A stretch of 7,951 nucleotides of DNA from Bacillota bacterium (GCA_023428655.1 JAEYXC010000194.1:1-7951); one strand, 5' to 3'; counted from the first letter of the stretch, positions 1 through 6,390 are shown. Notes: generated from the letters alone by a model not told the origin. Numbers and translations are program-made.

Positions 1-830
1 TACTGGAAGAGAATTATGACGAAGAAAATAACATTCGTGTATCTGTGGTAGAGATTAAGGATGAAAAAGGGGCTCAGGCGATGCAAAAGCCAATCGGTAC
101 CTATATCACCATAGAGGCTCCGGATATCAATAAATCCAGTGAGGATTACTTTAAACCAGCCTCGGAGGAGATTGCAAAGCATCTTAGAAGTCTGGCAGGT
201 AATCTTAAGAGAGAAGAAATCTTGGTGGTGGGTCTCGGAAATAGGGAGGTCACTCCGGATGCCTTGGGACCACAGGTTGTAGATAATCTGTTCATCACCA
301 GGCATCTGATCAGAGAATACGGTAAGGAATTTAAGGACAAGCATCATCTTGGAAGTGTAAGTGCAATCTCTCCGGGAGTGATGGCTCAGACCGGTATGGA
401 GACACTGGAGATTATCAAAGGAATCATTAAGGAGACACAGCCTAAGCTTTTAATTGTAATTGATGCCTTAGCCTCCCGCAGTGTCAGCAGAGTGAACACC
501 ACCGTACAGCTGACCAATACCGGTATCAGCCCGGGCTCAGGAGTAGGGAATAATCGCAAGGCACTGAATGAAGAAAGTCTGGGTACCAAGGTAATCGCCA
601 TTGGTGTTCCCACCGTAGTGGATGCTGCGACCATCGTAGCCGATACCTTGACAAAATACATGGAGAAAAGCGGGTTTGATGAGAATGATATCAATCAATT
701 CATTAATGAAATCCGTGAGCAGCAGATTGAAAATATGTTTGTTACACCCAAGAATATTGATGAATCCGTGAAGCAAATTAGCTATACCATCTCGGAAGCA
801 TTGAACTCCTGTTTCGCACAGACGGTGTAG
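1..830 (+). CDS. gpr: GPR spore endopeptidase (5'-truncated by window edge)
   Basis: This is germination protease GPR (peptidase family A25). It is made as a zymogen in the forespore and degrades DNA-protecting small acid-soluble spore proteins at germination. The reading frame is open to the left edge (first full codon at 3), so the GTG at 45 is internal and the true start lies upstream; about 275 residues are visible. Family landmarks are clear: a GxYITIE segment near the visible N-terminus, VGLGNREVTPDALGP (its Asp codon at 258-260), VIDALASRS (its Asp codon at 462-464), NTGISPGSGVGNNRK and AIGVPTVVDAATIV. The two Asp residues match the positions of the catalytic pair known from Bacillus GPR. 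The stop is TAG at 828-830. The next gene is spoIIP, the same neighbour order known in Bacillus, though here a repeat cluster separates them. No terminator is visible directly after the stop. The promoter is outside the window. Confidence 0.96.
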   Translation, partial: LEENYDEENNIRVSVVEIKDEKGAQAMQKPIGTYITIEAPDINKSSEDYFKPASEEIAKHLRSLAGNLKREEILVVGLGNREVTPDALGPQVVDNLFITRHLIREYGKEFKDKHHLGSVSAISPGVMAQTGMETLEIIKGIIKETQPKLLIVIDALASRSVSRVNTTVQLTNTGISPGSGVGNNRKALNEESLGTKVIAIGVPTVVDAATIVADTLTKYMEKSGFDENDINQFINEIREQQIENMFVTPKNIDESVKQISYTISEALNSCFAQTV

Positions 831-867
831 TTCAAAATCCAAGGGTATATTTAAAATCAAAAAGAAT

Positions 868-954
868 ATAATTAAGTGTAGTGAGCATACTGCAAGCTAG
901 CTTGTATGTATGCGAACGGAACGAAAGCTCATGAACATGGTATTTGTTCATGAG
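868..954. repeat. Tandem palindromic repeat, copy 1
   Basis: This is the first of three head-to-tail copies in the gpr-spoIIP gap. It begins with the shared box ATAATTAAGTGTAGT (868-882). It then has hairpin B, with arms 886-896 and 901-912, loop CTAG and one bulge. Next come a linker GAACGGAACGAAAG (914-927) and hairpin C, with perfect 10-bp arms CTCATGAACA (928-937) and TGTTCATGAG (945-954) around a 7-nt loop. Hairpin A, seen in copy 3, is absent here. Positions 914-969 match 1020-1075 with a single difference, which falls in the loop of hairpin C. There is no T-run after hairpin C on either strand, so these are not ordinary intrinsic terminators. The function is unknown. A dispersed intergenic palindromic element is the simplest reading. 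Confidence 0.88.
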
Positions 955-1060
955 ATAATTAAGTGTAGTAAAAAAGTGAGATAAAAGTACCCATACTGCA
1001 AGCTTGCTTGCAAGTATTTGAACGGAACGAAAGCTCATGAACATGCTATTTGTTCATGAG
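955..1060. repeat. Tandem palindromic repeat, copy 2
   Basis: This copy directly abuts copy 1 and starts with the same 15-nt box (955-969). It carries about 20 extra bases (970-992) where copy 3 has hairpin A; here they resemble a decayed version of that hairpin. Hairpin B has arms 993-1002 and 1007-1017 with loop CTTG. The linker (1020-1033) is identical to copy 1, and hairpin C (1034-1043 with 1051-1060) keeps both arms unchanged. Confidence 0.87.
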
Positions 1061-1124
1061 ATAATTAAGTGTAGTGAGCAAAGTGTGAGAAAAGCACTCA
1101 CACCACAAGCTTGCTTGTAAGTAT
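1061..1124. repeat. Tandem palindromic repeat, copy 3 (partial)
   Basis: This copy starts with the 15-nt box (1061-1075). It has a perfect 7-bp hairpin A, GTGTGAG (1083-1089) with CTCACAC (1097-1103), then a hairpin B core ACAAG (1105-1109) with CTTGT (1114-1118) around loop CTTG. The GAACGGAACG linker and hairpin C are missing. A GTTCATGA at 1157-1164 may be a remnant of the hairpin C arm, but this is weak. Confidence 0.75.
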
Positions 1125-1254
1125 CATCAAGGATGGATATCAGGAAGCTGTAACAGGTTCATGATATTTAGCAAGCTTGTGTTGCAAGCTGCAATATTTC
1201 TTGACAAGAGAAAGTTCGCAAAGCGTGCTTTCAATTGTTTGGCGGGAGGCAGAC
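1125..1254 (+). other. spoIIP upstream region, no convincing promoter
   Basis: These 130 bases lie between the last repeat copy and spoIIP. They contain a TTGACA at 1201-1206, but no matching -10 box lies at a suitable distance. A CAATATT at 1192-1198 loosely resembles a sigma-E -35 element but has no CATACAAT-like partner at 13-15 bp. GCAAGCT occurs twice (1171-1177 and 1184-1190) and echoes hairpin B of the repeats. spoIIP is a sigma-E gene in Bacillus, so a sporulation promoter is expected here or within the repeats, or transcription may read through from gpr. The sequence alone does not decide this. Confidence 0.5.
1244..1249 (+). promoter_or_regulatory. Ribosome binding site of spoIIP
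   Basis: GGGAGG sits 5 nt before the ATG at 1255 and fixes that codon as the start. An in-frame TTG at 1177 gives a longer reading frame but has no such site. It would also add 26 unrelated residues, some coming from repeat-like sequence, ahead of the normal basic N-terminus. Confidence 0.85.
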
Positions 1255-2733
1255 ATGAAGAACCATCGTACTCGTATTCCAAATAGTAGAAGATATTCCG
1301 GACATCATTTTAATGTATATATTATCCTTTGGTCCCTAATCATCATAGGTTCTGTTTACCTGTTGCTTCGCTTTGCAGCAATATCCTTTTCCGAAGAAAT
1401 TGGTCAAGCTAAGGTAAGCTATCAGGAAACAGTCCTTTATTATATCGGTAAAACCGTGTTGGAAACGGGATCGCCCTTAATCAGCTATACCTTGGCAAAG
1501 CAAGAGGAGGAAGTCCCCTTTCCCTTTACTGTGATAGAGAACCCTTTCTCTATCCGTTATTTTGTCAGTGATCAATCAAAGCTGATGGCCAAAGCACAGG
1601 AATATTCGCTGAATGAGGATTATATCCTAGGTGACCAAGAGGAGGAGCAATCCATCACCTCTGTTATGAATGCTAATGATGTCCGTAATGATGCAAACGA
1701 GGATTACAAGGAAGTCGCGGAAGCTTCCGATCCACCGGTATTATCCGGTATAAGGGTCTATGACTTGGAGACAGATAATCTAAGTAAGGAATATATTTTG
1801 ACAAATGGTGCAATCTTCGATGAACAAGCAGCCGAATACTTTTTTGCATTAAACGGTGGTTCGGAGTTCTCGGATGGGAGACTCGAGATCGGGTATGCAG
1901 AGGGTGAGATTGATATTCATGAAAAGGAAGAGGACGAAGTCATCGAAACCTCAAGTCCCGGTAATATTGTAGATTATACCATGGAGCAGCTGAAGGATTT
2001 GAACTTTTTAACCAGGCATTTTTATATCGTGGACCCCTCAACGAAGGTCACGGAGGAGCTGTTTGATGCGGACAAATTATTGGGCAAGGATATGACTCTA
2101 CGTCAGGATAATTCCGCACCCCAGATTTTGATTTATCATACCCACTCTCAGGAGTCCTATGTTGATAGTAAGGAGAATGCGGTCTCGGATACCGTAGTTG
2201 GTGTGGGAAGCTATCTGGAACAGATTCTAAAGGAGCGTTATGGCTATAATGTAATTCATGATACAACGACCTATGATATTATAGATGGTAGACTGGACCG
2301 GAATAAAGCATATAATACAGCATTAAAGGGAATAACAAAGATTTTGGATGAGAATCCAAGCATTGAGTTAGTGATTGATCTACATAGGGATGGTAACGAG
2401 AAGAGATCCACTTTAATCGACGGCAAAGAAACGGCACAAATTATGCTGTTCAATGGTCTGAGCCGAGATGAGAATGGCCCAATCACATACCTTGATAATC
2501 CTTATCTCCAGGATAACCTGGCATTAAGCTTACAGCTACAGCTTAAAGCAATTGAAATGTATCCCGGTTTGTTTTATAAGAACTATCTGAAATGCTGGCG
2601 TTATAATATGCATGTCCGCCCTAAAAGTATCCTAATGGAATTGGGTACCTATAAAAATAGCTTACAGTCCGCAAAAAATGCAATGGAACCTTTTGCTGAA
2701 ATATTAGATGCTGTTTTACAAGGAACCGAATAA
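1255..2733 (+). CDS. spoIIP: Stage II sporulation protein P, septal peptidoglycan hydrolase
   Basis: SpoIIP is a membrane-anchored amidase/endopeptidase. With SpoIID and SpoIIM it thins septal peptidoglycan and drives engulfment of the forespore. The 492-residue protein has a short basic N-terminus and one membrane segment at about residues 21-40 (VYIILWSLIIIGSVYLLLRF). A long, acid-rich variable linker follows to about residue 285, then the catalytic domain. That domain shows ILIYHTHSQESY (His295, His297), VIDLHRDG (His377) and ILMELGTYKNSLQSA (Glu462), the conserved His/Glu set of the family that is thought to bind zinc. It is longer than the Bacillus protein (about 400 residues), mainly because of the linker. 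It lies downstream of gpr as in Bacillus. No terminator follows before the lepA promoter. Confidence 0.95.
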   Translation: MKNHRTRIPNSRRYSGHHFNVYIILWSLIIIGSVYLLLRFAAISFSEEIGQAKVSYQETVLYYIGKTVLETGSPLISYTLAKQEEEVPFPFTVIENPFSIRYFVSDQSKLMAKAQEYSLNEDYILGDQEEEQSITSVMNANDVRNDANEDYKEVAEASDPPVLSGIRVYDLETDNLSKEYILTNGAIFDEQAAEYFFALNGGSEFSDGRLEIGYAEGEIDIHEKEEDEVIETSSPGNIVDYTMEQLKDLNFLTRHFYIVDPSTKVTEELFDADKLLGKDMTLRQDNSAPQILIYHTHSQESYVDSKENAVSDTVVGVGSYLEQILKERYGYNVIHDTTTYDIIDGRLDRNKAYNTALKGITKILDENPSIELVIDLHRDGNEKRSTLIDGKETAQIMLFNGLSRDENGPITYLDNPYLQDNLALSLQLQLKAIEMYPGLFYKNYLKCWRYNMHVRPKSILMELGTYKNSLQSAKNAMEPFAEILDAVLQGTE

Positions 2734-2802
2734 AGGTGTGGTGTGCGATAAGCCATTGGATTGACAAAGGAAATCGTCTATTTGGTTTTGACATGGATTT
2801 TC

Positions 2803-2831
2803 TTGCTAGGAGAAAAACTATGTGATATAAT
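2803..2831 (+). promoter_or_regulatory. Sigma-A-type promoter of lepA
   Basis: The -35 box is TTGCTA (2803-2808), followed by a 17-bp spacer and a perfect TATAAT (2826-2831) preceded by TGA, an extended -10. Transcription would start near 2838, leaving a leader of about 65 nt. Two perfect TTGACA boxes upstream (2761 and 2788) have no -10 partner at normal spacing. The promoter makes lepA independent of sporulation-timed spoIIP transcription. Confidence 0.8.
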
Positions 2832-2843
2832 CATCACGAGTAT

Positions 2844-2886
2844 GCATTCAACGTGGTTCGAACCTAATAGTGTGACGGATGAATGC
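2844..2886 (+). promoter_or_regulatory. Inverted repeat in the lepA leader
   Basis: GCATTCA (2844-2850) pairs perfectly with TGAATGC (2880-2886), ending six bases before the lepA Shine-Dalgarno. The enclosed bases can add CGT/ACG pairing (2852-2854 with 2875-2877) and contain the palindrome GGTTCGAACC (2855-2864). This could be a structured 5' leader or a protein-binding site. I recognise no known riboswitch or operator in it. Confidence 0.45.
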
Positions 2887-2892
2887 TTTTAC

Positions 2893-2898
2893 AGGAGG
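2893..2898 (+). promoter_or_regulatory. Ribosome binding site of lepA
   Basis: A perfect AGGAGG lies 5 nt before the ATG at 2904. It rules out the in-frame ATG at 2883, which overlaps the 3' arm of the leader inverted repeat and has no Shine-Dalgarno. Confidence 0.9.
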
Positions 2899-2903
2899 AT
2901 AAC

Positions 2904-4715
2904 ATGTCTTTAGATCAAAGTAAAATTAGAAATTTTTGTATCATCGCTCATATAGATCATGGTAAATCAACCCTGGCTGATCGTATCATTGAGATGACAG
3001 GACTTCTCACCAGTCGAGAGATGCAGGCACAGGTTCTGGATAATATGGAGCTGGAACGAGAGAGAGGTATCACAATAAAGGCTCAGACAGTGCGTACCGT
3101 ATATAAGGCGAAGAATGGCGAGGAATATATCTTCAATCTCATCGATACTCCGGGACATGTGGATTTCAATTACGAGGTTTCCCGAAGTCTCGCTGCCTGT
3201 GAGGGTGCCATACTAGTTGTGGATGCTGCTCAGGGCATTGAAGCACAAACTTTGGCAAATGTATATCTGGCATTGGATCATAATCTGGAGATTCTACCTG
3301 TTATCAATAAAATCGACTTGCCCAGTGCTGACCCACAACGAGTTATTTCGGAAATTGAAGACGTAATCGGTCTGGAGGCTCACGACGCACCATTGATATC
3401 AGCAAAGGTCGGAACGAACATTGATCAGGTGTTGGAACAGATCGTAGAGAAGCTACCGGCTCCGAAGGGCGACCCGGAAGCGCCTTTGCAGGCTCTAATC
3501 TTCGATTCCATCTATGATCCCTATAAGGGAGTAATCGTCTTCTGTAGAATCAAAGAAGGTAAGGTTAGAAAAGGAACGGAGATACGTATGATGGCAACCG
3601 GTGCTACCGCTGAGGTTGTAGAGCTTGGTATCTTTGGCCCGGGACAATTCCTTCCGGCAGAGGAGCTGAGTGCCGGTATGGTAGGGTATCTTACTGCCAG
3701 TCTTAAGAATGTGAAGGATACCCGCGTGGGTGATACGGTAACAGATCATAAGCGTCCCTGTGCAAGTGCCTTACCCGGTTACAAAAAGGTGAATCCGATG
3801 GTGTTCTGCGGTATGTATCCGGCAGATGGTGCAAAATATGGGGATCTTCGTGATGCTTTAGAAAAGCTTCAGCTAAACGATGCATCTCTTCAATTTGAGC
3901 CGGAGACCTCGGTTGCACTAGGCTTTGGTTTCCGCTGTGGTTTCCTTGGTTTGCTGCATCTGGAGATCATTCAGGAGCGATTGGAGAGAGAATATAATCT
4001 TGATTTGGTAACGACTGCGCCAAGCGTTGTATATAAGGTGCATAAATCCAACGGGGAGGTATTCGAAATTACGAACCCGACGAATCTTCCGGATCCCTCC
4101 GAGATTGATTATCTGGAGGAGCCCATGGTATCCGCGGAGATTATGGTTACCACGGAATTTGTCGGTTCGATCATGAGCCTTTGCCAGGAGCGTCGCGGTA
4201 TCTACCTTGGAATGGAATATATGGAGACCACTAGGGCATTATTAAAATATGAATTACCCTTAAATGAGATTATCTATGATTTCTTTGATGCTTTGAAATC
4301 CCGTTCCAGAGGCTATGCGTCCTTTGATTATGAGCTGAAGGGCTATGTCCAATCCGAACTGGTGAAGCTGGATATCTTAATTAATAAAGAAGAAGTGGAT
4401 GCATTAACCTTTATCGTTCATGCAGAAAGTGCTTATGAGCGTGGAAGAAGAATGTGTGAAAAGCTTAAGGAGGAGATTCCGAGACAGCTTTTTGAGATTC
4501 CGATTCAAGCTGCCATTGGCAGTAAGATCATCGCCAGAGAGACCGTTAAGGCTATGAGAAAGGATGTTCTTGCAAAATGCTACGGTGGTGATATTACACG
4601 AAAGAAGAAGCTTCTGGAGAAGCAAAAAGAAGGTAAGAAAAGAATGCGTCAGGTCGGTAATGTAGAAATACCTCAGAAGGCCTTCATGAGTGTACTTAAG
4701 TTGGATGAAGATTAG
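2904..4715 (+). CDS. lepA: Elongation factor 4 (LepA), ribosome-associated GTPase
   Basis: LepA/EF4 is a translational GTPase related to EF-G. It binds ribosomes and has been linked to back-translocation and to 30S biogenesis; its exact role is still debated. The protein has 603 residues, the normal family length. The G domain shows AHIDHGKST (15-23), the ERERGITIKA switch region (51-60), DTPGHVDF (81-88), NKID (135-138) and SAK (166-168). Domains II and III follow. The C-terminus is the LepA-specific lysine/arginine-rich tail, with YGGDITRKKKLLEKQKEGKK and VGNVEIPQKAFMSVLK. No domain is missing. The gene has its own promoter and an intrinsic terminator, so it looks monocistronic. Ordinary EF-G is excluded by the short length and the diagnostic C-terminus. 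Confidence 0.98.
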   Translation: MSLDQSKIRNFCIIAHIDHGKSTLADRIIEMTGLLTSREMQAQVLDNMELERERGITIKAQTVRTVYKAKNGEEYIFNLIDTPGHVDFNYEVSRSLAACEGAILVVDAAQGIEAQTLANVYLALDHNLEILPVINKIDLPSADPQRVISEIEDVIGLEAHDAPLISAKVGTNIDQVLEQIVEKLPAPKGDPEAPLQALIFDSIYDPYKGVIVFCRIKEGKVRKGTEIRMMATGATAEVVELGIFGPGQFLPAEELSAGMVGYLTASLKNVKDTRVGDTVTDHKRPCASALPGYKKVNPMVFCGMYPADGAKYGDLRDALEKLQLNDASLQFEPETSVALGFGFRCGFLGLLHLEIIQERLEREYNLDLVTTAPSVVYKVHKSNGEVFEITNPTNLPDPSEIDYLEEPMVSAEIMVTTEFVGSIMSLCQERRGIYLGMEYMETTRALLKYELPLNEIIYDFFDALKSRSRGYASFDYELKGYVQSELVKLDILINKEEVDALTFIVHAESAYERGRRMCEKLKEEIPRQLFEIPIQAAIGSKIIARETVKAMRKDVLAKCYGGDITRKKKLLEKQKEGKKRMRQVGNVEIPQKAFMSVLKLDED

Positions 4716-4731
4716 TCAATAATGATAGGAC

Positions 4732-4788
4732 AAGCTGTTTTGATCATCTTACATCATTACTGTAGGAGGTAAAAACAGCTTTTTTATT
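4732..4788 (+). terminator. Intrinsic terminator after lepA, long loop
   Basis: A perfect 10-bp inverted repeat, AAGCTGTTTT (4732-4741) with AAAACAGCTT (4772-4781), is followed by a T-run through 4785 and then ATT. It starts 16 bases after the lepA stop, as expected for a terminator. The 30-nt loop is unusually long and includes a Shine-Dalgarno-like TAGGAGGT (4763-4770) that has no start codon at a usable distance. Confidence 0.75.
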
Positions 4789-4900
4789 CCCTATTGTTTA
4801 TGAAAGGTAGCTATGCTGCCACTTAAATATGATACAGGCTAGGATACATGGACAGACTTCCCAATCACCAATTTTTATGATACGGAAGTTCATTATATAG
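4789..4900 (+). other. lepA-hemW intergenic region, no clear promoter
   Basis: hemW needs its own promoter if the lepA terminator works, but no good -35/-10 pair is visible. TATGATAC occurs twice (4828-4835 and 4876-4883) and each copy could serve as a -10 box, yet neither has a recognisable -35 at 16-18 bp. A small hairpin GGTAGC/GCTGCC (4806-4811 with 4815-4820) sits upstream of both. Confidence 0.4.
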
Positions 4901-4910
4901 AAGGAGGTGA
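4901..4910 (+). promoter_or_regulatory. Strong ribosome binding site deciding a TTG start for hemW
   Basis: AAGGAGGTGA matches the 16S rRNA anti-Shine-Dalgarno over all ten bases. The GTG at 4907 lies inside this site and so cannot be the start it serves. The next in-frame start codon is TTG at 4919, eight bases after the match. Confidence 0.75.
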
Positions 4911-4918
4911 CAAGCAGT

Positions 4919-6202
4919 TTGGAAAATATACGAGTAGAGACAGATCGAGAGCTTCAGAATGAGTGGGTTAAGCCGCAGAGAAGGGGACTTGGACTTTACC
5001 TACACATCCCATTTTGTGTGCGTAAATGTGATTATTGTGATTTCTTATCTGCTCCCGGTACAGAGGCTACAAAGAAAGAATATGTGGAAGCCTTGCTGAT
5101 TGAAATTGAAAGCTATCAGGGCAGAACCTCGAATTATGTGGTTGGAACCATTTTTTTTGGAGGAGGGACACCCTCCTGCATCCCCGAGGAGGATATCGAA
5201 CGAATTATGGCTGCCATTAGGGAGACCTTTAGTCTATCGGAGGATGGGCTGGAAGCTACGATCGAAGTGAATCCAGGAACAGTGACCAGAAAGAAGCTGG
5301 AGGTCTATCGACGAGCCGGAATAAACCGTATCAGCTTTGGTCTTCAGTCGACGAAGTTGATGGAGCTTAAGAAGCTTGGGAGGATTCATAGCTATGAGGA
5401 TTTTTTGGAGAACTATCAGCTTGCCAGAGAGGTGGGTTTTAGCAATATTAATGTTGATCTTATGTCAGCTCTCCCCGGTCAAACCCTCTCATCCTGGGAG
5501 GAGACACTTTATTCTGTGGCCAAGCTAAATCCGGAGCATATCTCGGCTTATAGTCTAATCATTGAAGAGGGCACCAAATTCTATGACCGTTATCATTTGG
5601 GTGCAGTACTGGAGAAGGAGCTACCGGATGAAGATACGGATCGACTAATCTATCATAGAACGAAGGAAATATTGGAGCAGTTTCAATACCTACGGTATGA
5701 GATCTCCAATTATGCAAAAGCAGGCTATGAATGTCGTCATAATAATTCCTATTGGATTGGAACGGATTATTTAGGACTGGGGCTTGGCTCCTCCTCCCTG
5801 CTGGACGGCGCCAGATTCACTAATAATAATAACCTAAAGCAATATTTGAAACAGATCAATGAATACAGATTGTATGGTAAGGAAGCAAATAAACGTAATT
5901 CTATGGAACATACCGATTGCTTATCGATCAGTATGGATTTACCGGGAATACGCAAGGACTATAAAAGGCTGACCAGAGAAGAACAAATGGAAGAGTTCAT
6001 GTACTTAGGTCTGCGAAGATGTGAAGGTGTCAGGAAAGAAGATTTTCACCTACGTTTTGGTGAAGAAATGGACATGGTATACGGGAGAGAGCTTGAGGAA
6101 CTGATTAAAAAGAAGCTGATTGAAATGGAAGGGGATATACTCCGTTTGACCGATTTAGGAATTGATGTAAGTAATCAGGTTTTGTCCGAATTCCTTTTAT
6201 AG
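4919..6202 (+). CDS. hemW: HemW-type radical SAM protein (heme chaperone family)
   Basis: HemW is a radical-SAM protein related to the anaerobic coproporphyrinogen III oxidase HemN. Characterised members bind heme and an iron-sulfur cluster and act as heme chaperones rather than oxidases. The 427-residue protein (TTG start) carries the cluster motif FCVRKCDYCDF (Cys33, Cys37, Cys40). Phe follows one residue later, where true HemN has a fourth Cys. Further motifs are FFGGGTPS (79-86, SAM binding), EVNPGT (116-121), RISFGLQS (137-144), NVDLMSALPGQT (178-189) and HISAYSLIIEEGT, plus a HemW-type C-terminal region with RHNNSYW and YLGLGLGSSS. It is often annotated as 'oxygen-independent coproporphyrinogen III oxidase' by homology, and the missing fourth Cys argues against that. 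The gene lies between lepA and hrcA, an order familiar from other Clostridia and Bacilli. No heme-synthesis gene is in the window, so its client is unknown. Confidence 0.93.
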   Translation: MENIRVETDRELQNEWVKPQRRGLGLYLHIPFCVRKCDYCDFLSAPGTEATKKEYVEALLIEIESYQGRTSNYVVGTIFFGGGTPSCIPEEDIERIMAAIRETFSLSEDGLEATIEVNPGTVTRKKLEVYRRAGINRISFGLQSTKLMELKKLGRIHSYEDFLENYQLAREVGFSNINVDLMSALPGQTLSSWEETLYSVAKLNPEHISAYSLIIEEGTKFYDRYHLGAVLEKELPDEDTDRLIYHRTKEILEQFQYLRYEISNYAKAGYECRHNNSYWIGTDYLGLGLGSSSLLDGARFTNNNNLKQYLKQINEYRLYGKEANKRNSMEHTDCLSISMDLPGIRKDYKRLTREEQMEEFMYLGLRRCEGVRKEDFHLRFGEEMDMVYGRELEELIKKKLIEMEGDILRLTDLGIDVSNQVLSEFLL

Positions 6203-6239
6203 TAGGTACAAATTTAATCGGTGTTCTATTCTAAGGGAA

Positions 6240-6261
6240 GGTGACATTCTCACCATTTTTT
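6240..6261 (+). terminator. Probable weak intrinsic terminator after hemW
   Basis: GGTGA (6240-6244) and TCACC (6250-6254) form a 5-bp stem with a 5-nt loop, followed by A and six T (6256-6261). The stem is short, so termination may be partial. The position, 38 bases after the hemW stop and before the hrcA promoter, fits. Confidence 0.55.
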
Positions 6262-6284
6262 AATAAATAAATTCCAAAATTACC

Positions 6285-6313
6285 TTGACAAAAGAAATTG
6301 ATAGTGATATTTT
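6285..6313 (+). promoter_or_regulatory. Sigma-A-type promoter of the hrcA operon
   Basis: A perfect TTGACA (6285-6290) is followed by a 17-bp spacer and TATTTT (6308-6313), preceded by TGA (extended -10). The predicted start near 6320 lies just before the CIRCE element, so HrcA bound there would block initiation or clearance. Confidence 0.8.
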
Positions 6314-6324
6314 ATTTATAGATA

Positions 6325-6351
6325 TTAGCACTCTATCGAGATGAGTGCTAA
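6325..6351. promoter_or_regulatory. CIRCE operator (HrcA binding site)
   Basis: TTAGCACTC (6325-6333), a 9-bp spacer and GAGTGCTAA (6343-6351) match the CIRCE consensus exactly in both arms and spacer length. HrcA binds CIRCE as a dimer and represses the operon. On heat shock HrcA loses activity because the GroE chaperonin it needs for folding is occupied. The site lies between the promoter and hrcA, giving autoregulation of hrcA and the following chaperone genes. Confidence 0.98.
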
Positions 6352-6390
6352 CAACAGTAACAAATCTTTTACGATGGAACGAGGTGGGTC

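Noticed and set aside
928..954. Hairpin C of the repeats as an intrinsic terminator of gpr
   Set aside because: The stem is perfect but no T-run follows on either strand.
832..1044. A 70-codon reading frame on the minus strand across the repeats
   Set aside because: It is generated by the tandem repeat and has no convincing ribosome binding site. Its protein repeats simply mirror the DNA repeat.
1177..1254. TTG-started N-terminal extension of spoIIP
   Set aside because: It has no Shine-Dalgarno, overlaps repeat-like sequence, and adds residues ahead of a normal basic N-terminus that has its own GGGAGG site.
2761..2793. Two perfect TTGACA boxes upstream of lepA as promoters
   Set aside because: No -10 box lies 16-18 bp downstream of either. 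The TATAAT at 2826 pairs better with TTGCTA at 2803.
2855..2864. GGTTCGAACC as a tRNA T-arm or a LexA-type operator
   Set aside because: There is no acceptor, D or anticodon arm around it, and it does not match the CGAAC-N4-GTTCG arrangement of the Firmicute LexA box.
4813..4960. A possible broken small gene before hemW (ATG 4813, one in-frame TAG at 4840, open afterwards)
   Set aside because: It would need an internal stop, has no ribosome binding site, and runs into hemW in another frame. The residues match nothing I recognise.
4907..6202. Calling the radical-SAM gene hemN (coproporphyrinogen III oxidase)
   Set aside because: The fourth cysteine after CxxxCxxC, typical of true HemN, is replaced by Phe, and the motif set fits HemW.
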